Shown: positions 57,001 to 64,000 of the stretch, in pieces | Numbering within the stretch: position 1 is the stretch's first letter | Layout: each line of letters starts with the position of its first letter | From: Sphaerolaimus hirsutus | Lineage: Eukaryota > Nematoda > Chromadorea > Monhysterida > Sphaerolaimidae | Length of the DNA: 64,000 nt | Assembly: GCA_964036195.1 (NCBI GenBank) | Contig: OZ038456.1 | Span: 15,872,001-15,936,000, forward strand | Direction: 5' to 3' | Notes under the pieces: generated by a model | What the model was told of the DNA's origin: nothing | The model's input: the letters and a program-made list of their open reading frames with translations, nothing else | Databases searched by the model: none | Made by a program: the position numbers and the translations under genes

Positions 57001-60000
57001 TCACTTTGATGGTGCACTCGCTGAGCGACTGGCCGAACGCGTTCCGCCCCGCGCAGCTGAACGTGTGTGTTTATGATCAGGGGTCTCCAATTGGGGTGGG
57101 GTCGGGGACCCCCCCCCCCCCGCAACCGTTCAGCTATCTATCTATCCCGGAGGCAACATTTATGGGCATTATCCCCTGACCCCAGCCCGCCCCCCCCAAC
57201 TCGGCGAAATTTTACCCAAAGGGAATAAGGACAACTAAAAATATCTGCCTGTTCAACAAATATGACAATCATGTTTTTGTCTGTATTCTTTTCATTTTTT
57301 TCGAAATAAAGTAAGTCAAGTAAAATTTGGCAATCCCACCCGTTTTTAATAGACTCCCTCATTATGGTCAGGTGATGTGAGTGAACAAACAAAGTAATTT
57401 CATAATAACTCACCCAATGATGACCTTGTCCATTTCTGCAGTGCACTTTGAAATTACCAGTGTGGTTTTGATGACATCCTTCTGTTTCTTGTCTGCTTGT
57501 GTTGTTATTTTCACGTTCTCGGTTGTCACCAATTTCTGGCCATTTGAAAGCCATGAAATTTCTGGTGTCGGTTTTCCCTTCATCTAAAATAATTTTTTGT
57601 TGCATTATTTGACTGAATTACCTAAATTCAATATTTGTGCGTAAATTGTGGCTAACCTCAGTCATCAACGTAATGGTTTGGCCTTCATTCACTAACAATT
57701 CAGCTGGTAATTTTGACACCATAGTTGGCGCAGTGCCAGATTTCGGTGTTTTGATTGGCTGATCAAGGCTCACATATTCACTGATAGCACTACTCTCATA
57801 CACTGCTGCCACTTGAAACAGATATTCGGTGTCCTCTGACAGGTTTGTTAGCGAATGTTTCAGAGTTTTAGTTTCAATTACTGTTGTGTATTCCTGAATG
57901 AAATGTGAGGGGTGATTATCCAATCCACAATTGCTGTTATTATAACCAAAAATATTGCTGAGTTTACCACTTGGTCCAGAAGTCTGCTTTGAATGATGTA
58001 ATGTTTCAATGTGCCAGCTTTCTTGGCACCTGGCGCATTCTCATCTGGCTTTGTCCATTGCAAATCAGCTGATGTTGGTGTGATGTTTGAGGCCTGAATT
58101 GTTACAGTAAATGCGATGTGAAGTTACTTTTAAATAGTGAACCGATTGCATGCCCCACACTGAAATCAATCATATTACATCTGGATAATGGATTAATGAT
58201 TGTAAATGTTTTATTATTTATTTATTTTTCTATATTTTCTTTTTTGAATTACATGACTTCTCTCCCTAATGATCATATCATATACAGTGTGAACCGTGGG
58301 GCCTAATGACAGTCCCAGGCCCTGTAAAATATCAAATGAAGTGCAAAATGTCAAAAATCATGTAAAATGCCCTGTAAAATAGGCAATATAAATACATCAC
58401 TTTCGACACTTTGCCATATATTTTACATGTTGCAGGGTCTGCGACTGCTCCCTGGTCTGTAAAGCCACAAAAGTATGTAAATGCATCAAGCTTTGACCTC
58501 ACCTTCGGTACACCGGGCGCCGGCGGCTTGACATCCTCAGCTGGCACCTTGCCAACATCTTTGCCAGCGGCCTTTCCTTTGACCACGGTCACCTTGCACT
58601 CGCTGTGCACTTCGGCCAGCGTGTTTTTCGCTTGAATCGCGTACAGCCCCGAGTCGTGTTCAGTGGCACATTTGATACTCAGGTTGTACACGTTGCCTTT
58701 GACTTTGAGTGATAGCCGATCATCGGTGATGGGCAGTATTTCCCGTTTGCCGTTTTTCAGCCAGTGAACTGTATTTTCGTTGATAATGGTTGGATGCAGG
58801 GGTCTCCTAGGGGGGGGCTGGGGGGGGGCTGCCCCCCCCCCAAATCGGCCAGCTATCTATCTATCCCGGAGGCCGCTCAGCTATCTATCTATCCCGAGGC
58901 AAAATTTTTGGCTACTACCCCCAAAGACCCCCCCCAAATCGCTCAGCTATCTATCTATCTGGAGTGGTTTTTGAGAAATTTTGCCCCAATTTTTGCTCAA
59001 AATCACCAATTTTCGCACCTTTATAGTTTTTCACCTTCAAAATCGTGCTTTCCGGCTATATACATGGTTATATACCTAGTTTTAGCCATTTTATACCAAT
59101 TTTTGGCTACTTTTAACTGATTATCAGCGATTTTTTCCCCTTTCTGCCTTCTTAACCTTGAAAAAGCCTATAAATTGTGCCCCCGCCAGCCCCCCGCCAG
59201 CCCCCCCCCCCAGCCCCCCCCAGAAAATTTTTTCAGCTATCTATCCCTCCGGAGGAGCGATTTGCTATCTATCCAGCCCCCGCGAGGGCCAAAATCCTGG
59301 AGACCCCTGGTTGGATGAGTGCCAATTCATTGTCACGCGGTGTATTTTCTTACCTATTGGTACAGGGTATCCGAATACCTCAGAATTGAGGTCTATCGTT
59401 TCCCCTTCTTGCACCGTTAGCGTCGCTGGCAGTTCTTGTTTGAATCCGGCCGGTGTGTCACTGATTGCCGCTTCTGTAATTTGTGGAGAGATTTAGTTTT
59501 TCACGATCTGCACATTTAGTAAAATAGCGAGTTTCAACAGCCCTGTGCCATTACGCATGTAAACCCATTACGCATCTTTAACCAGAACGCATTTAACCAT
59601 ACCAGGCATGCTCAAAATATGCATTAAAACACATGACGTAGTGATTTTAAAGGTGAAAATCTATAAAAGTATGAAAATGAGCGACTTAGGTGAAAATTAG
59701 GGTGAAATTGTCAAAAGCGATCCAGATAGATGGATATTCAGGCAATTTCCTGGGGGTGGGGTTCTGTTCAGGGAAAAGTAACCCAAAAATTGCCTCTGGT
59801 ATATTTAGATGCTGGGCAGTTTGCGCTGGTGAACCCGCCTCCCTTCTTACCTCTGCCTGCAGGTATAATGTGTCTATAATGGATGTAGATGCGTAACGGG
59901 TTTACATGCATAATAGGCCTGACCCAGTTTCAACCGACCTTCAGTCTTGAGTTTGAGTGCAGCGCTGCATGTCGCCATGCCGAATTTGTTAACTGCGCGC

Positions 60001-63000
60001 ACCGTGAATACGCCGCACGTGTCCCTAGTTGATGTGTATTGTTTTTGTAAAAACGAAAAATGTATCATGATGAAAAGTGTATAATTTTCGGTTCATTATT
60101 CAGATAGGCTATGGTATGTTTCCATACTAAGTGTGATCTCCGCCGAGTATAACCTTCACCTCATACAAAAATAATATGATCGCCACACTTACCTATTAGC
60201 GTGCTCGATGTACAAACTAGCAGTGCCATCATCGAAGCGCCGCACTCGCATGCCGAACGGCAGGTTGCCCTTGTCGTCGGCCAGCGGCAAGCCGTCCTTC
60301 AACCAAGTCACCTCCGGGGCGGGGTCCCCAGCCGTTTTGCACGTGAACGAGACTTCGTGCTCGTGGCAGTCTGGGTGCAGGCCGCACCCGGTCGCCGTGA
60401 ACACCTTGTCCAGGGGCTTTTGCACGATTCTCGGCTGCCGGTTGGCTGTGCGCGACTCGTCGGGGAGTACTGAGGATGGGGGTAGTTTGTGAGGCGTTTT
60501 TGTAGTTGTTGTTTTCGCAAAAATCGGAGGGAAACTGTAAAATGTCATGTAAAATGTCAAATCTCATGCAAAGTGTCAACAGTGGTGTAAAATTATATTT
60601 GAAAAACGATGTTTGCCACTTTACAGGACATTTTACATGACTTTTGACGCAGCATGATATGTGACATTTTACAGGGTCTAGAGCCAATTCCACATGTGCA
60701 GAAGTAAAAAAATACATTTTGTGAGTGACAAGTAAAATGAGAAGTAAAAACTGAAAAGCTAAGTAAACTTTTTACTTATATTTTCACTTATCACTTCTAC
60801 ATTTTACTTTTTCATTTCTAAAAAAGTCTTCTTTACTCCTCCACTTGCGGAATCGACCCCTGTGGGCCGCGCCAGAGTTTGTCAGACCACGTAAACAAAT
60901 AAGTCAAAGCCGATTCAACAACACACAGGTAACATTGAGCGCGGCCCTGGTCTCCACGGTGCCCGCCTTGCTGCTCGCCCTGAGCACGTAGTTCCCTTCG
61001 TGCGCCTCCGAGCACTCGTAGATCTTCAGCGATGCGATGCGCCCGTCGAAATATGTCCTCAGGGTGCGGTTCTCCGCCACCGGCGCGTTGTCCTTGTACC
61101 ATTCCACCACGGGGGTGGGGTAGCCGTCCACTTCCGACTCGAATGTGCAGCGTTCGCCTGCGGGGGGGGGGGGGGGTGGTCGACTTGAAATGGATCAAAT
61201 TTGTTATGGATTATGATGAAAATTGGACGGTCCGAATTGCCATGGAAGCTTCCAAAATCAAAGTTTAGATTTCGGGAAGATGCCAGAAGATTCGGAAGAG
61301 ATCATCGGTCCGTCCAGTTGTAACTCCTCAGGTTCGGGTATCCTAGATTTTAACCATTTGGGGGTTGGATTGATAGCAAATCGCAAATCGGTTTGGTGGG
61401 ACAGATAGCTGTAAAAATTTGAGGGTGGGATTGAGGGGCTTTTTCAAGGTGCAGAAGGAAGAAAAGGGGAAAAATAGGTAAAAGTCAGTGGAAAAGAGCG
61501 CAAACTAGCTTTGCAAGAACCTATAATACTAAAAATAGCTGAAAATAAGCAGTTAGACACATGAAGTAGTGATGTTAGATGTGAAAATCTATAAAAAGTA
61601 TGAAAATTAGTGATTTTCAGCAAAAAATTTGGTATAATTTTTCAATAATCCCTATAGCTAGGTAGATAGCTGGTCGATATTTTGGGGGGAGGGGTGCTAA
61701 AAATTTTCCCCCAGAATAGATAAATGGATAAATTCTAACATAGTTGGAAAAGGTACTGAATTGTCCTACTACTGAGAGTTGTAAAGAGGCTGAGGTAGCT
61801 GAGCGGCCTCCGGGATAGATGGATAAATAGATAGATAGCTGGGCGGTTTGGGGGGTTACCCCCTCCCAACCCCCCATTGGAGACCCCTGTGTTACTCATT
61901 TTCACCACTCAAAAATCGTTGTCTCACAATTTCTCAACACACCTTCATTCACATTCACTTCCACCAAAGGCCTGACAATGGCCGGTGGTTTTGTGATGGC
62001 CAGTTTCGATGGTGTGCCCCTGGCCGATCCCGAACTGCGCACTGAAGCCGGTGAAGCCAGACGTGCGGCTGGCGTGTAGATTTCTAAAATGACGGTAGTT
62101 GTTTGTTTCAATGAAAATACAACGCGATGTTGGGTAGCTGTGTTTTTAAGATGAAGGTTACTGCTACCGTATGAGCTTGAATAATCCCCCCCCCCGTAAT
62201 ACAAGTGAGAGCAAAATGATTAGAATAATAATGGGAATTATTCGAGCAAATACAGCATATTAAATTTTTTCAGTAAATTAAGTAGGTAAATCATTTTTTC
62301 TCTCCAGTTTTCAGCTATTTCCGACCCTGTTCTAAACGCACCAGTAATTCTCACGCTGCAGTGGGTGTTCGCACTGCCCGCCTTATTAGTCGCCGTCACC
62401 GAATAGTTGCCCGCGTCGCTTTGTCTCGAATTCATCACGTTCAACCTGCAGACGCCCTTTCTGTCCGTGTAGCACAGCATTCTGTTTTCCAATGTCAATT
62501 TGGACCCGTCCTTGTGCCAGGCGATCTGCGGCAGCGGTTTGCCCTGCACCCGGCACTCGAGGATCAGCTCCGAGTTGCTCATGGCGGACACGTCGAGCAG
62601 CGGGTCGATGAACTTGGGCGCCACCATGTCGGGCGTGTCGTCGCCTGCGTGCGGTTGAAAATTGCAATGTAGCGCCGCGCGATTTTTACATTGGTTTAGC
62701 CCAGGTTGACACGATGTTTCAAATTGAATGTCGAGCTATTTTCACATCTAATCGACATCGACAGTTACACAAAATGTCGATAGCGACAAGTCTACCTGTA
62801 TATCGTATCGATATCGAGCATTGCTGCATATTAATAACTTCTTGAATATGAAAAACGTCAGGCATCCAAAAACTGCTGTGACAGCAACATTAAGCATTGG
62901 CCCAGACATACCTGCGACGGTCACTGTGCAGGTAGTCTTTGCACTGCCGTTTCTGTTCTGTGCCGCGCAGCTGTATTCACCGGCGTCAGCTAGTGTTGCG

Positions 63001-63732
63001 TTCGGAATTGACAATTGACACACTCCGTTGTCGAACTGAAATGGGATACAATGTGTGTTCGAACGTTCTACGGTACTGGTTTGTGAAAATGTGTGATAAA
63101 TGATACGCAATGTAAAATCATGTCCATGTGACGGGTACACTATGAAATTACAAGTAAAATTGTCCTTCAAAAAATTTGTCAAAAGCAGTTTTCATGTAAA
63201 TGTATGCTTCAAAGCTTACCAAATACAACTTATCTTACCTTAGCTTTTGCACAATTACGCCTGAGTAGTGATGGTGCCTAGCACTAGCGCCATAGGAGAA
63301 AGCGCCATGGTGTTTTTTCTGTGACGCCATTGGCTCTTGGCGCCGCACCAATGAAAAGCGCCATGGCGCAATTTTTCCATGGCGCTAGGAACAAAACGTC
63401 TGGTGCTGGCGCTCGGCGCAAACGTCAAAGCAAAAATAGCCATGTCTCTTTTGCACTTGGCGCCATTCCATTGGCGCTTGGCGCTGGGGTTCGGAAAAGC
63501 GCCATGACGCTTTCTTCCATCACTACGCCCTAGGTTCAACCCACCTTGATATCATATTGATTAGGCGGCAACAGCACGCCATTCTTGTGCCAGGTGACTT
63601 TTGGCGTCGGCGCCCCGGTGACCGAGCACACCAAACTGATGCCGAAACCGACGGGAATCGTCCTGTTCTTCATCGGCAATCGGAATCGCGGCGCTTTTGC
63701 CTCGTCGATCACCGCGTGTCGCTCGTCCAGTT
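39018..63732 (-). CDS. Giant muscle-type Ig/FN3 protein, C-terminal part (UNC-89/obscurin/titin-like)
   Basis: Thirty-three exons on the minus strand, about 1,960 codons, continuing beyond the right edge. In order: 63545-63732, 62912-63035, 62342-62644, 61943-62083, 60927-61157, 60193-60469, 59939-60024, 59354-59473, 58503-58768, 57968-58093, 57657-57893, 57414-57583, 56808-57056, 56192-56336, 56014-56133, 55482-55629, 54783-55172, 54594-54710, 53794-54015, 53432-53595, 52281-52514, 51631-51775, 51482-51559, 51285-51341, 47236-47311, 46335-46575, gap, 44225-44357, 43325-43587, 42566-42902, 41982-42107, 41414-41574, 40713-40889, 39018-39058. At least 16 I-set Ig domains (Trp in strand C, DxGxYxC) and one FN3. 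Such chains scaffold sarcomeres. The near absence of FN3 argues for UNC-89/obscurin or kettin-like proteins over twitchin. No kinase domain is in the window. Phases agree everywhere except 46335/44357. Confidence 0.82.
39118..39350. mobile_element. Family E foldback, degenerate
   Basis: GGGCCCATCCACAGTAGTTGACATC at the left and TGTCAACTAATGTGTGTGGGC at the right are inverted partners. Confidence 0.6.
39784..40259 (+). mobile_element. Family I MITE
   Basis: Termini are CAGGGGTCTCCTAGGAGG and CTTGGAGACCCCTG, with target copies CTAAACTG (39776-39783) and GTAAACTG (40260-40267), one mismatch. Confidence 0.85.
40406..40620. mobile_element. Family K MITE
   Basis: Inverted ends with AGACCTTGTGAAGTGTAAAG and CACTTTACATGGTCTGG. 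The interior is a palindrome of AATGTCATG/CATGACATT. Confidence 0.6.
40713..41574 (-). CDS. Ig domain 16 (exons 41414-41574, 40713-40889)
   Basis: An Ala-run leader, then PPTFLDRPSSAVYVRPGD and GRPEPVVKWFKGGLEL. It closes with EHDAGEYLLTLTNDHGTAMS. Cys residues of the intradomain bridge are replaced (LKAQ, LLTL). The intron between them holds a family J element. Confidence 0.82.
40955..41346. mobile_element. Family J MITE, core TTGGCATG, with degenerate family I inside
   Basis: Three tandem copies of GCTTGGCATGTAAACCCG-like sequence at the left; GTTTACGGGCC and GGGGCACAGGGTC at the right. The middle (41020-41300) is a decayed GATAGATAGC/CTATCTATC family I copy. Confidence 0.55.
41982..42902 (-). 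CDS. Ig domain 14 end and Ig 15 (exons 42566-42902, 41982-42107)
   Basis: YKLVIADAFPEDSGVYECRA closes Ig 14. AVLEAPSKVHWLLAGSGEVA and PEPRVTWMKGGKDLRD open Ig 15, which closes with HDAGEYTLVAENSSGTCKHS. Confidence 0.83.
42182..42363. mobile_element. Family E foldback MITE
   Basis: CCACACACACTAGTTGACATCG and its inverted partner (GATGTCAACTAGGTAGTGTG). It lies in the intron before exon 41982-42107. Confidence 0.7.
42384..42549. mobile_element. Family E foldback MITE, second copy
   Basis: ATTGGGCCCACACACGCTAG and CTAGCGTGTGTGGAGCCAAT are inverted. Its right end is 16 bp from the donor of exon 42566-42902. Confidence 0.75.
42985..43225. mobile_element. Family C-like MITE, decayed
   Basis: TTGAATAATTTCCGCTCTTG, GAATAATTCCCCCGTG and the inverted-like CCTTGAATAGTCCCCCCTC. 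The termini are lost. Confidence 0.4.
43325..44357 (-). CDS. Ig domain 13 (second half) and Ig 14 start (exons 44225-44357, 43325-43587)
   Basis: It begins at strand C (YPAPAIDWMHDKVGL) and closes with MAGRYTCIATNASGGARTS. The first half of Ig 13 is not in the assembled sequence. Ig 14 opens with APKFRHSSMEPLSARDGDR and EITWLHDNCELADSK. Confidence 0.82.
43668..44160. mobile_element. Family M-like copy with AAACAGT simple repeat
   Basis: From GGGGTTGGGAAAAGTAACG to TTTCCGGCCATCCCC, with family M interior landmarks (TCATGTCTAAATGTC, TTATGTATATG, AAAACAACC). ATAAACAGT repeats lie at 43728-43785. Confidence 0.5.
44480..44968 (-). mobile_element. Family I MITE, complete
   Basis: Termini are CAGGGGTCTCCAGGATATTG and CTAGGAGACCCCTG, with exact target copies ATCCAAGT at 44472-44479 and 44969-44976. 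Confidence 0.92.
44980..45752. mobile_element. Family D-like MITE with ATCGAAT repeats
   Basis: Termini are TAGGGTTCAAACGATATATC and TCGTTTGAACCCTA, with exact target copies CAAGTGTC at 44972-44979 and 45753-45760. The arms are runs of TATCGAATATCGA. The left target copy overlaps the right target copy of the preceding element. Confidence 0.92.
45785..45945. mobile_element. Family K MITE
   Basis: TCCCAGACCCAGTAATGTGTAAAG and CACTTTACAGGTCTGGGA are inverted; ATGTCATG lies inside. Confidence 0.65.
45998..46197. other. Assembly gap, 200 N
   Basis: A run of exactly 200 Ns, probably a placeholder length. It follows a family C right terminus (ACTTATCGAGAATATACGGTA). It lies between two Ig exons whose phases do not match. 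Confidence 0.99.
46335..47311 (-). CDS. Ig domain 12 (exons 47236-47311, 46335-46575)
   Basis: CPPKFLVKPRPRKAIDEYKS, ISANPVPAVTWDKNGMLLE, ESDQGFYNCIAANAHGMAVV. The first exon's frame is open upstream to an ATG at 47648. Confidence 0.83.
46576..47235. other. Intron with family K fragment
   Basis: 46710-47145 begins AAGACCCTGTAAAATACCCTG and ends GATTTACAGGGTTTGG. The rest is unassigned AT-rich DNA. Confidence 0.45.
47745..47970. mobile_element. Family L foldback palindrome
   Basis: CCAGTTCCACAATATGAGCA and its partner TTTTTGTGGAACTGG, with the arms GAAGTGAAATGGCAAAGGCG and CGCCTTTGCCATTTCACTTC. Confidence 0.8.
49224..49635 (+). mobile_element. Family A MITE
   Basis: Starts TACCGTATTTCCTATATATT and ends GGGTATTTCGAGGAAATACG plus GTA, with the usual C-run blocks. 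Confidence 0.8.
50768..51012. mobile_element. Family E foldback with a divergent core
   Basis: GCCCACACACACTAGTTTTCACCGTGA and CGGTGAAAACTAGTGTGTGT are inverted. The TTGACATC of other copies is replaced by TTTCACCG. Confidence 0.7.
51285..51775 (-). CDS. Linker exons (51631-51775, 51482-51559, 51285-51341)
   Basis: The first exon begins VKREYVGKAKPPKKSGMAPA and an Ig-like start FTKGLHDLELHEGEQVTVEG, but no strand C Trp follows. The next two are short, basic and Ser/Thr/Glu-rich. Phases 1-2/1-2/1 are consistent. The donor AAAC|GTCCG at 51631 is weak, and unspliced read-through would reach a stop nearby. Confidence 0.6.
52047..52255. mobile_element. Family K MITE
   Basis: GGTCCAGAGCTCTGTAAAGTG and CACTTTACAGGGTCC are inverted; AATGTCATG/CATGACATT lies inside. 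Confidence 0.6.
52281..53595 (-). CDS. Ig domain 11 and charged tail (exons 53432-53595, 52281-52514)
   Basis: PNFVKCLRNTWASEGD, CEYNGVPTPDIAWYKNEQ, TKDLGLYMCQASNAHGSVTT. It is followed by a Glu/Arg/Lys-rich stretch (REERQVTEMREEK). Two in-phase donors, 52287 and 52281, are possible. Confidence 0.8.
52667..53097 (+). mobile_element. Family C MITE, complete
   Basis: Starts TACCGTAAATCCTCGAATAA, ends TTATTCGAGGATTTACGGTA, with AACTCCCCCCTCGAATAACT blocks at both ends. Confidence 0.85.
53098..53355. mobile_element. Family J-like element, core TACTCATC
   Basis: CTACTCATCTAGACCTGACA at the left; a tandem run of GATGAGTAGCGGGTCTA (about 17 bp, five copies) at the right, ending ACCGGGCGCAGG. The usual CATGTAGACC becomes CATCTAGACC. 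Confidence 0.55.
53794..54710 (-). CDS. Ig domain 10 (exons 54594-54710, 53794-54015)
   Basis: APAFIEPLHDLHIAKDG, GNPLPTVHWERV, DQGYYYCVATNAHGKATSS. The C'-E region is unusual: WLCTQSGQDCKARKQ replaces the normal hydrophobic pattern. Confidence 0.8.
54060..54410. repeat. TTTCTAGAATGAG/AACTCATAAATC repeat
   Basis: ATTCTAGAAAACTCAAATGCATTC occurs at 54066 and 54342, with the inverted form TTTTCTAGAATGAG at 54276. It ends with GACAACTAG.GTG, like family E. Confidence 0.5.
54783..55629 (-). CDS. Ig domain 8 end and Ig 9 (exons 55482-55629, 54783-55172)
   Basis: VIWTLNGSRVM and PTDTGTYTCSATNIAG close Ig 8. The 390-bp exon then holds a linker and the whole of Ig 9 (APKFIIQPEAKVLA, YTWQLDGKPVSK, TGKFTCTAENSVGKETLS). 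In strand B of Ig 9, Val stands where Cys is usual (LQIVVKAIG). Confidence 0.85.
55762..55825. mobile_element. Very short family A remnant
   Basis: AACCGTAATTCCTTGAATTA and GGTATTTCGAAGAAAAACGG: both ends are present with almost no interior. Confidence 0.5.
56014..56336 (-). CDS. Ig domain 7 end and Ig 8 start (exons 56192-56336, 56014-56133)
   Basis: FEQLVSRTGAYQLVVHKV and ADAGIYKCVVENEYGQAQSQ close Ig 7. APSFTDTLQDQTI and LKCRVNGDPVPD open Ig 8. Confidence 0.85.
56692..56795. mobile_element. 104-bp TAGGGATAG MITE beside a splice donor
   Basis: Termini are TAGGGATAGCG and GGCCATCCCTA, with exact target copies CTATCCAC at 56684-56691 and 56796-56803. It starts four bases inside the intron's side of donor 56808 (minus). 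Confidence 0.9.
56808..57583 (-). CDS. Ig domain 6 end and Ig 7 start (exons 57414-57583, 56808-57056)
   Basis: KGKPTPEISWLSNGQKLV and CAGRNAFGQSLSECTIKV close Ig 6. After a Pro/Asp linker, EVALPLKDQTITAEQ and CKIAAKPKGVCMWFRDNE open Ig 7. A 104-bp MITE sits within 12-115 bp of the 56808 donor. Confidence 0.82.
57078..57200. mobile_element. Family I MITE, truncated
   Basis: CAGGGGTCTCCAATTGGGG, then CAGCTATCTATCTATCCCGG. The match ends in the C-run near 57200. Confidence 0.6.
57657..58093 (-). CDS. FN3 domain and start of Ig 6 (exons 57968-58093, 57657-57893)
   Basis: The only fibronectin type III domain seen: SADLQWTKPDENAPG, HYIIQSRLLD, then TLKHSLTNLSEDTEYLFQVAAVYE. The same exon begins the next Ig (APTMVSKLPAELLVNEGQTI). 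Confidence 0.8.
58308..58455. mobile_element. Family K MITE
   Basis: CCCAGGCCCTGTAAAATATC and TTACATGTTGCAGGGTCTG. It lies 48 bp from the donor of exon 58503-58768. Confidence 0.55.
58503..59473 (-). CDS. Ig domain 5 plus Pro/Lys linker (exons 59354-59473, 58503-58768)
   Basis: PAGFKQELPATLTVQEG, then VHWLKNGKREIL and EHDSGLYAIQAKNTLAEVHS. It is followed by a linker KGKAAGKDVGKVPAED. The intron between the exons was about 65 bp before a 513-bp family I element entered it. Confidence 0.83.
58797..59309 (+). mobile_element. Family I MITE filling a tiny intron
   Basis: Termini are CAGGGGTCTCCTAGGGG and CTGGAGACCCCTG, with exact target copies GTTGGATG at 58789-58796 and 59310-59317. It lies inside the intron between exons 59354-59473 and 58503-58768. 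Confidence 0.92.
59541..59930. mobile_element. Family J MITE, core ACGCATG, with decayed family I inside
   Basis: GCCCTGTGCCATTACGCATG plus TAAACCC at the left; GATGCGTAACGGGTTTACATGC at the right. The middle shares GGTGAAAATCTATAAAAGTA with family I. Confidence 0.55.
59939..60469 (-). CDS. Ig domain 4 (exons 60193-60469, 59939-60024)
   Basis: PRIVQKPLDKVF, VSFTCKTAGDPAPEVTWLKD, then DTCGVFTVRAVNKFGMAT. An insertion with three extra residues of Cys/His (GCGLHPDCHEHE) sits before strand B. The final strand F has VFTV instead of a Cys. Confidence 0.83.
60535..60680. mobile_element. Family K MITE
   Basis: AACTGTAAAATGTCATGTAA and ATGTGACATTTTACAGGGTC are inverted. Confidence 0.6.
60667..60865. 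mobile_element. Family L foldback
   Basis: GAGCCAATTCCACATGTGCA and CCTCCACTTGCGGAATCGAC, with GAAGTAAAAA/TTTTACTTC arms. Confidence 0.6.
60927..62083 (-). CDS. Linker and Ig domain 3 (exons 61943-62083, 60927-61157)
   Basis: A Ser/Ala/Pro/Arg linker leads into PAIVRPLVEVNVNEG. The second exon has CTFESEVDGYPTPVVEWYKD and the closing EGNYVLRASSKAGTVETRA. Note Val replaces the usual second Cys (YVLRAS). Confidence 0.83.
61329..61889. mobile_element. Family I MITE, decayed
   Basis: CAGGTTCGGGTATCCTAG at the left and CATTGGAGACCCCTG at the right. Flanks contain TGTAACTC and TGTTACTC, a possible old target duplication. Confidence 0.6.
62167..62256. mobile_element. Short family C remnant
   Basis: TACCGTATGAGCTTGAATAA, a C-run, then GAATTATTCGAGCAAATACA. 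Confidence 0.5.
62342..62644 (-). CDS. Ig domain 2, one exon
   Basis: A complete I-set domain: PKFIDPLLDV, LECRVQGKPLPQIAWHKDG, QSDAGNYSVTATNKAGS. It is one of two clear domains held in a single exon. Confidence 0.88.
62912..63732 (-). CDS. Ig domain 1 (exons 63545-63732 and 62912-63035)
   Basis: The first exon carries APRFRLPMKNR and VTWHKNGVLLP. The second ends the fold with LADAGEYSCAAQNRNGSAKT. The 3' splice site of the first exon is a long C-run ending CCAAG|AA. The preceding exon must end in phase 1 and lies outside the window. Confidence 0.85.
63267..63524. mobile_element. TAGTGATGG MITE, GGCGCC-rich
   Basis: Termini are TAGTGATGGTGCC and CTTTCTTCCATCACTA. Flanks CGCCTGAG and CGCCCTAG match at six of eight positions. 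The end type matches 11504-11792. Confidence 0.75.
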
Positions 63733-63830
63733 CTTGGGGGGGGGGGGGGGGTATTTTAGTCGTTTGGGGTTTTTGGTAGGGTTTGGACTGAGTGCTGGTA
63801 TGGCTAGGCAGGATCCAACTTGGTCTTGGA

Positions 63831-64000
63831 TAGGGTTGGAAAAAAAACGTTTTTTTTTAACTCGATGTTTTTAAAAAAAAAACAACGTTTTTTTAAAAAA
63901 AAAACGTTTTTTTTTTAAAAGCTCCCAGATATGACCTAGTGTCAACATATATAGGTATATCAGACACTGGCAATACTCTGTGATGTTAAATATGACCATA
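63831..64000 (+). mobile_element. Family M MITE, cut by the window edge
   Basis: TAGGGTTGGAAAAAAAACG, then GCTCCCAGATATGACCTAG and ATATATAGGTATATCAGACA, as in the copy at 33127-33804. Confidence 0.8.

Noticed and set aside
39018..63732. Twitchin/projectin identity
   Set aside because: Those have regular FN3-FN3-Ig patterns; here one FN3 is seen among at least 16 Ig domains, and no kinase.

Overview
The window is nuclear DNA of a metazoan, most likely an invertebrate. The genes are split into many short coding exons, the spliceosomal introns are AT-rich and full of repeats, the coding exons are GC-rich, and three recognisable genes are animal families. I cannot name the phylum. There is one assembly gap, 200 Ns at 45998-46197. 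No rRNA, tRNA or CRISPR array was seen.

Layout. (1) 57-486, minus: two possible exons of an unrecognised gene. (2) 748-11338: a single 10.6-kb unit bounded by 148-bp terminal inverted repeats and a 9-bp target duplication. It is filled by a satellite array (1.63-kb higher-order unit, about 321-bp and 107-bp sub-periods) and a G-rich minisatellite. It interrupts a smaller MITE. (3) 13533-21222, minus: an Angel/ANGEL2-type endonuclease-exonuclease-phosphatase gene, eight exons. (4) 24018-38015, plus: a mitochondrial half ABC transporter of the ABCB10 type, 13 exons plus a candidate first exon at 22994-23090. (5) 39018-63732, minus: the 3' part of a giant muscle-type Ig protein (UNC-89/obscurin/titin-like), 33 exons found, at least 16 Ig domains and one FN3. 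It converges tail to tail with the ABCB10 gene and runs off the right edge.

The introns are a dense museum of non-autonomous DNA transposons. At least thirteen copies carry exact 8-bp target duplications, which indicates hAT-type insertion. They belong to a few TIR families: TAGGGTTCAAACG, TAGGGTTGGAAAA, TAGGGTGTCAA, CAGGGGTCTCC and CAGGGACGTATCC. Several are nested or stacked in the same target site. Other families have TACCGTATTT termini, GGACCCTG termini with a copy-specific core, or are foldback palindromes.

The three recognised genes have no obvious shared pathway. Exon phases were checked by hand. They agree across all eight Angel exons, all 13 ABCB10 exons, and all Ig-gene exons except at one junction (46335/44357). 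The next half-Ig exon is missing there and the N gap lies in between.
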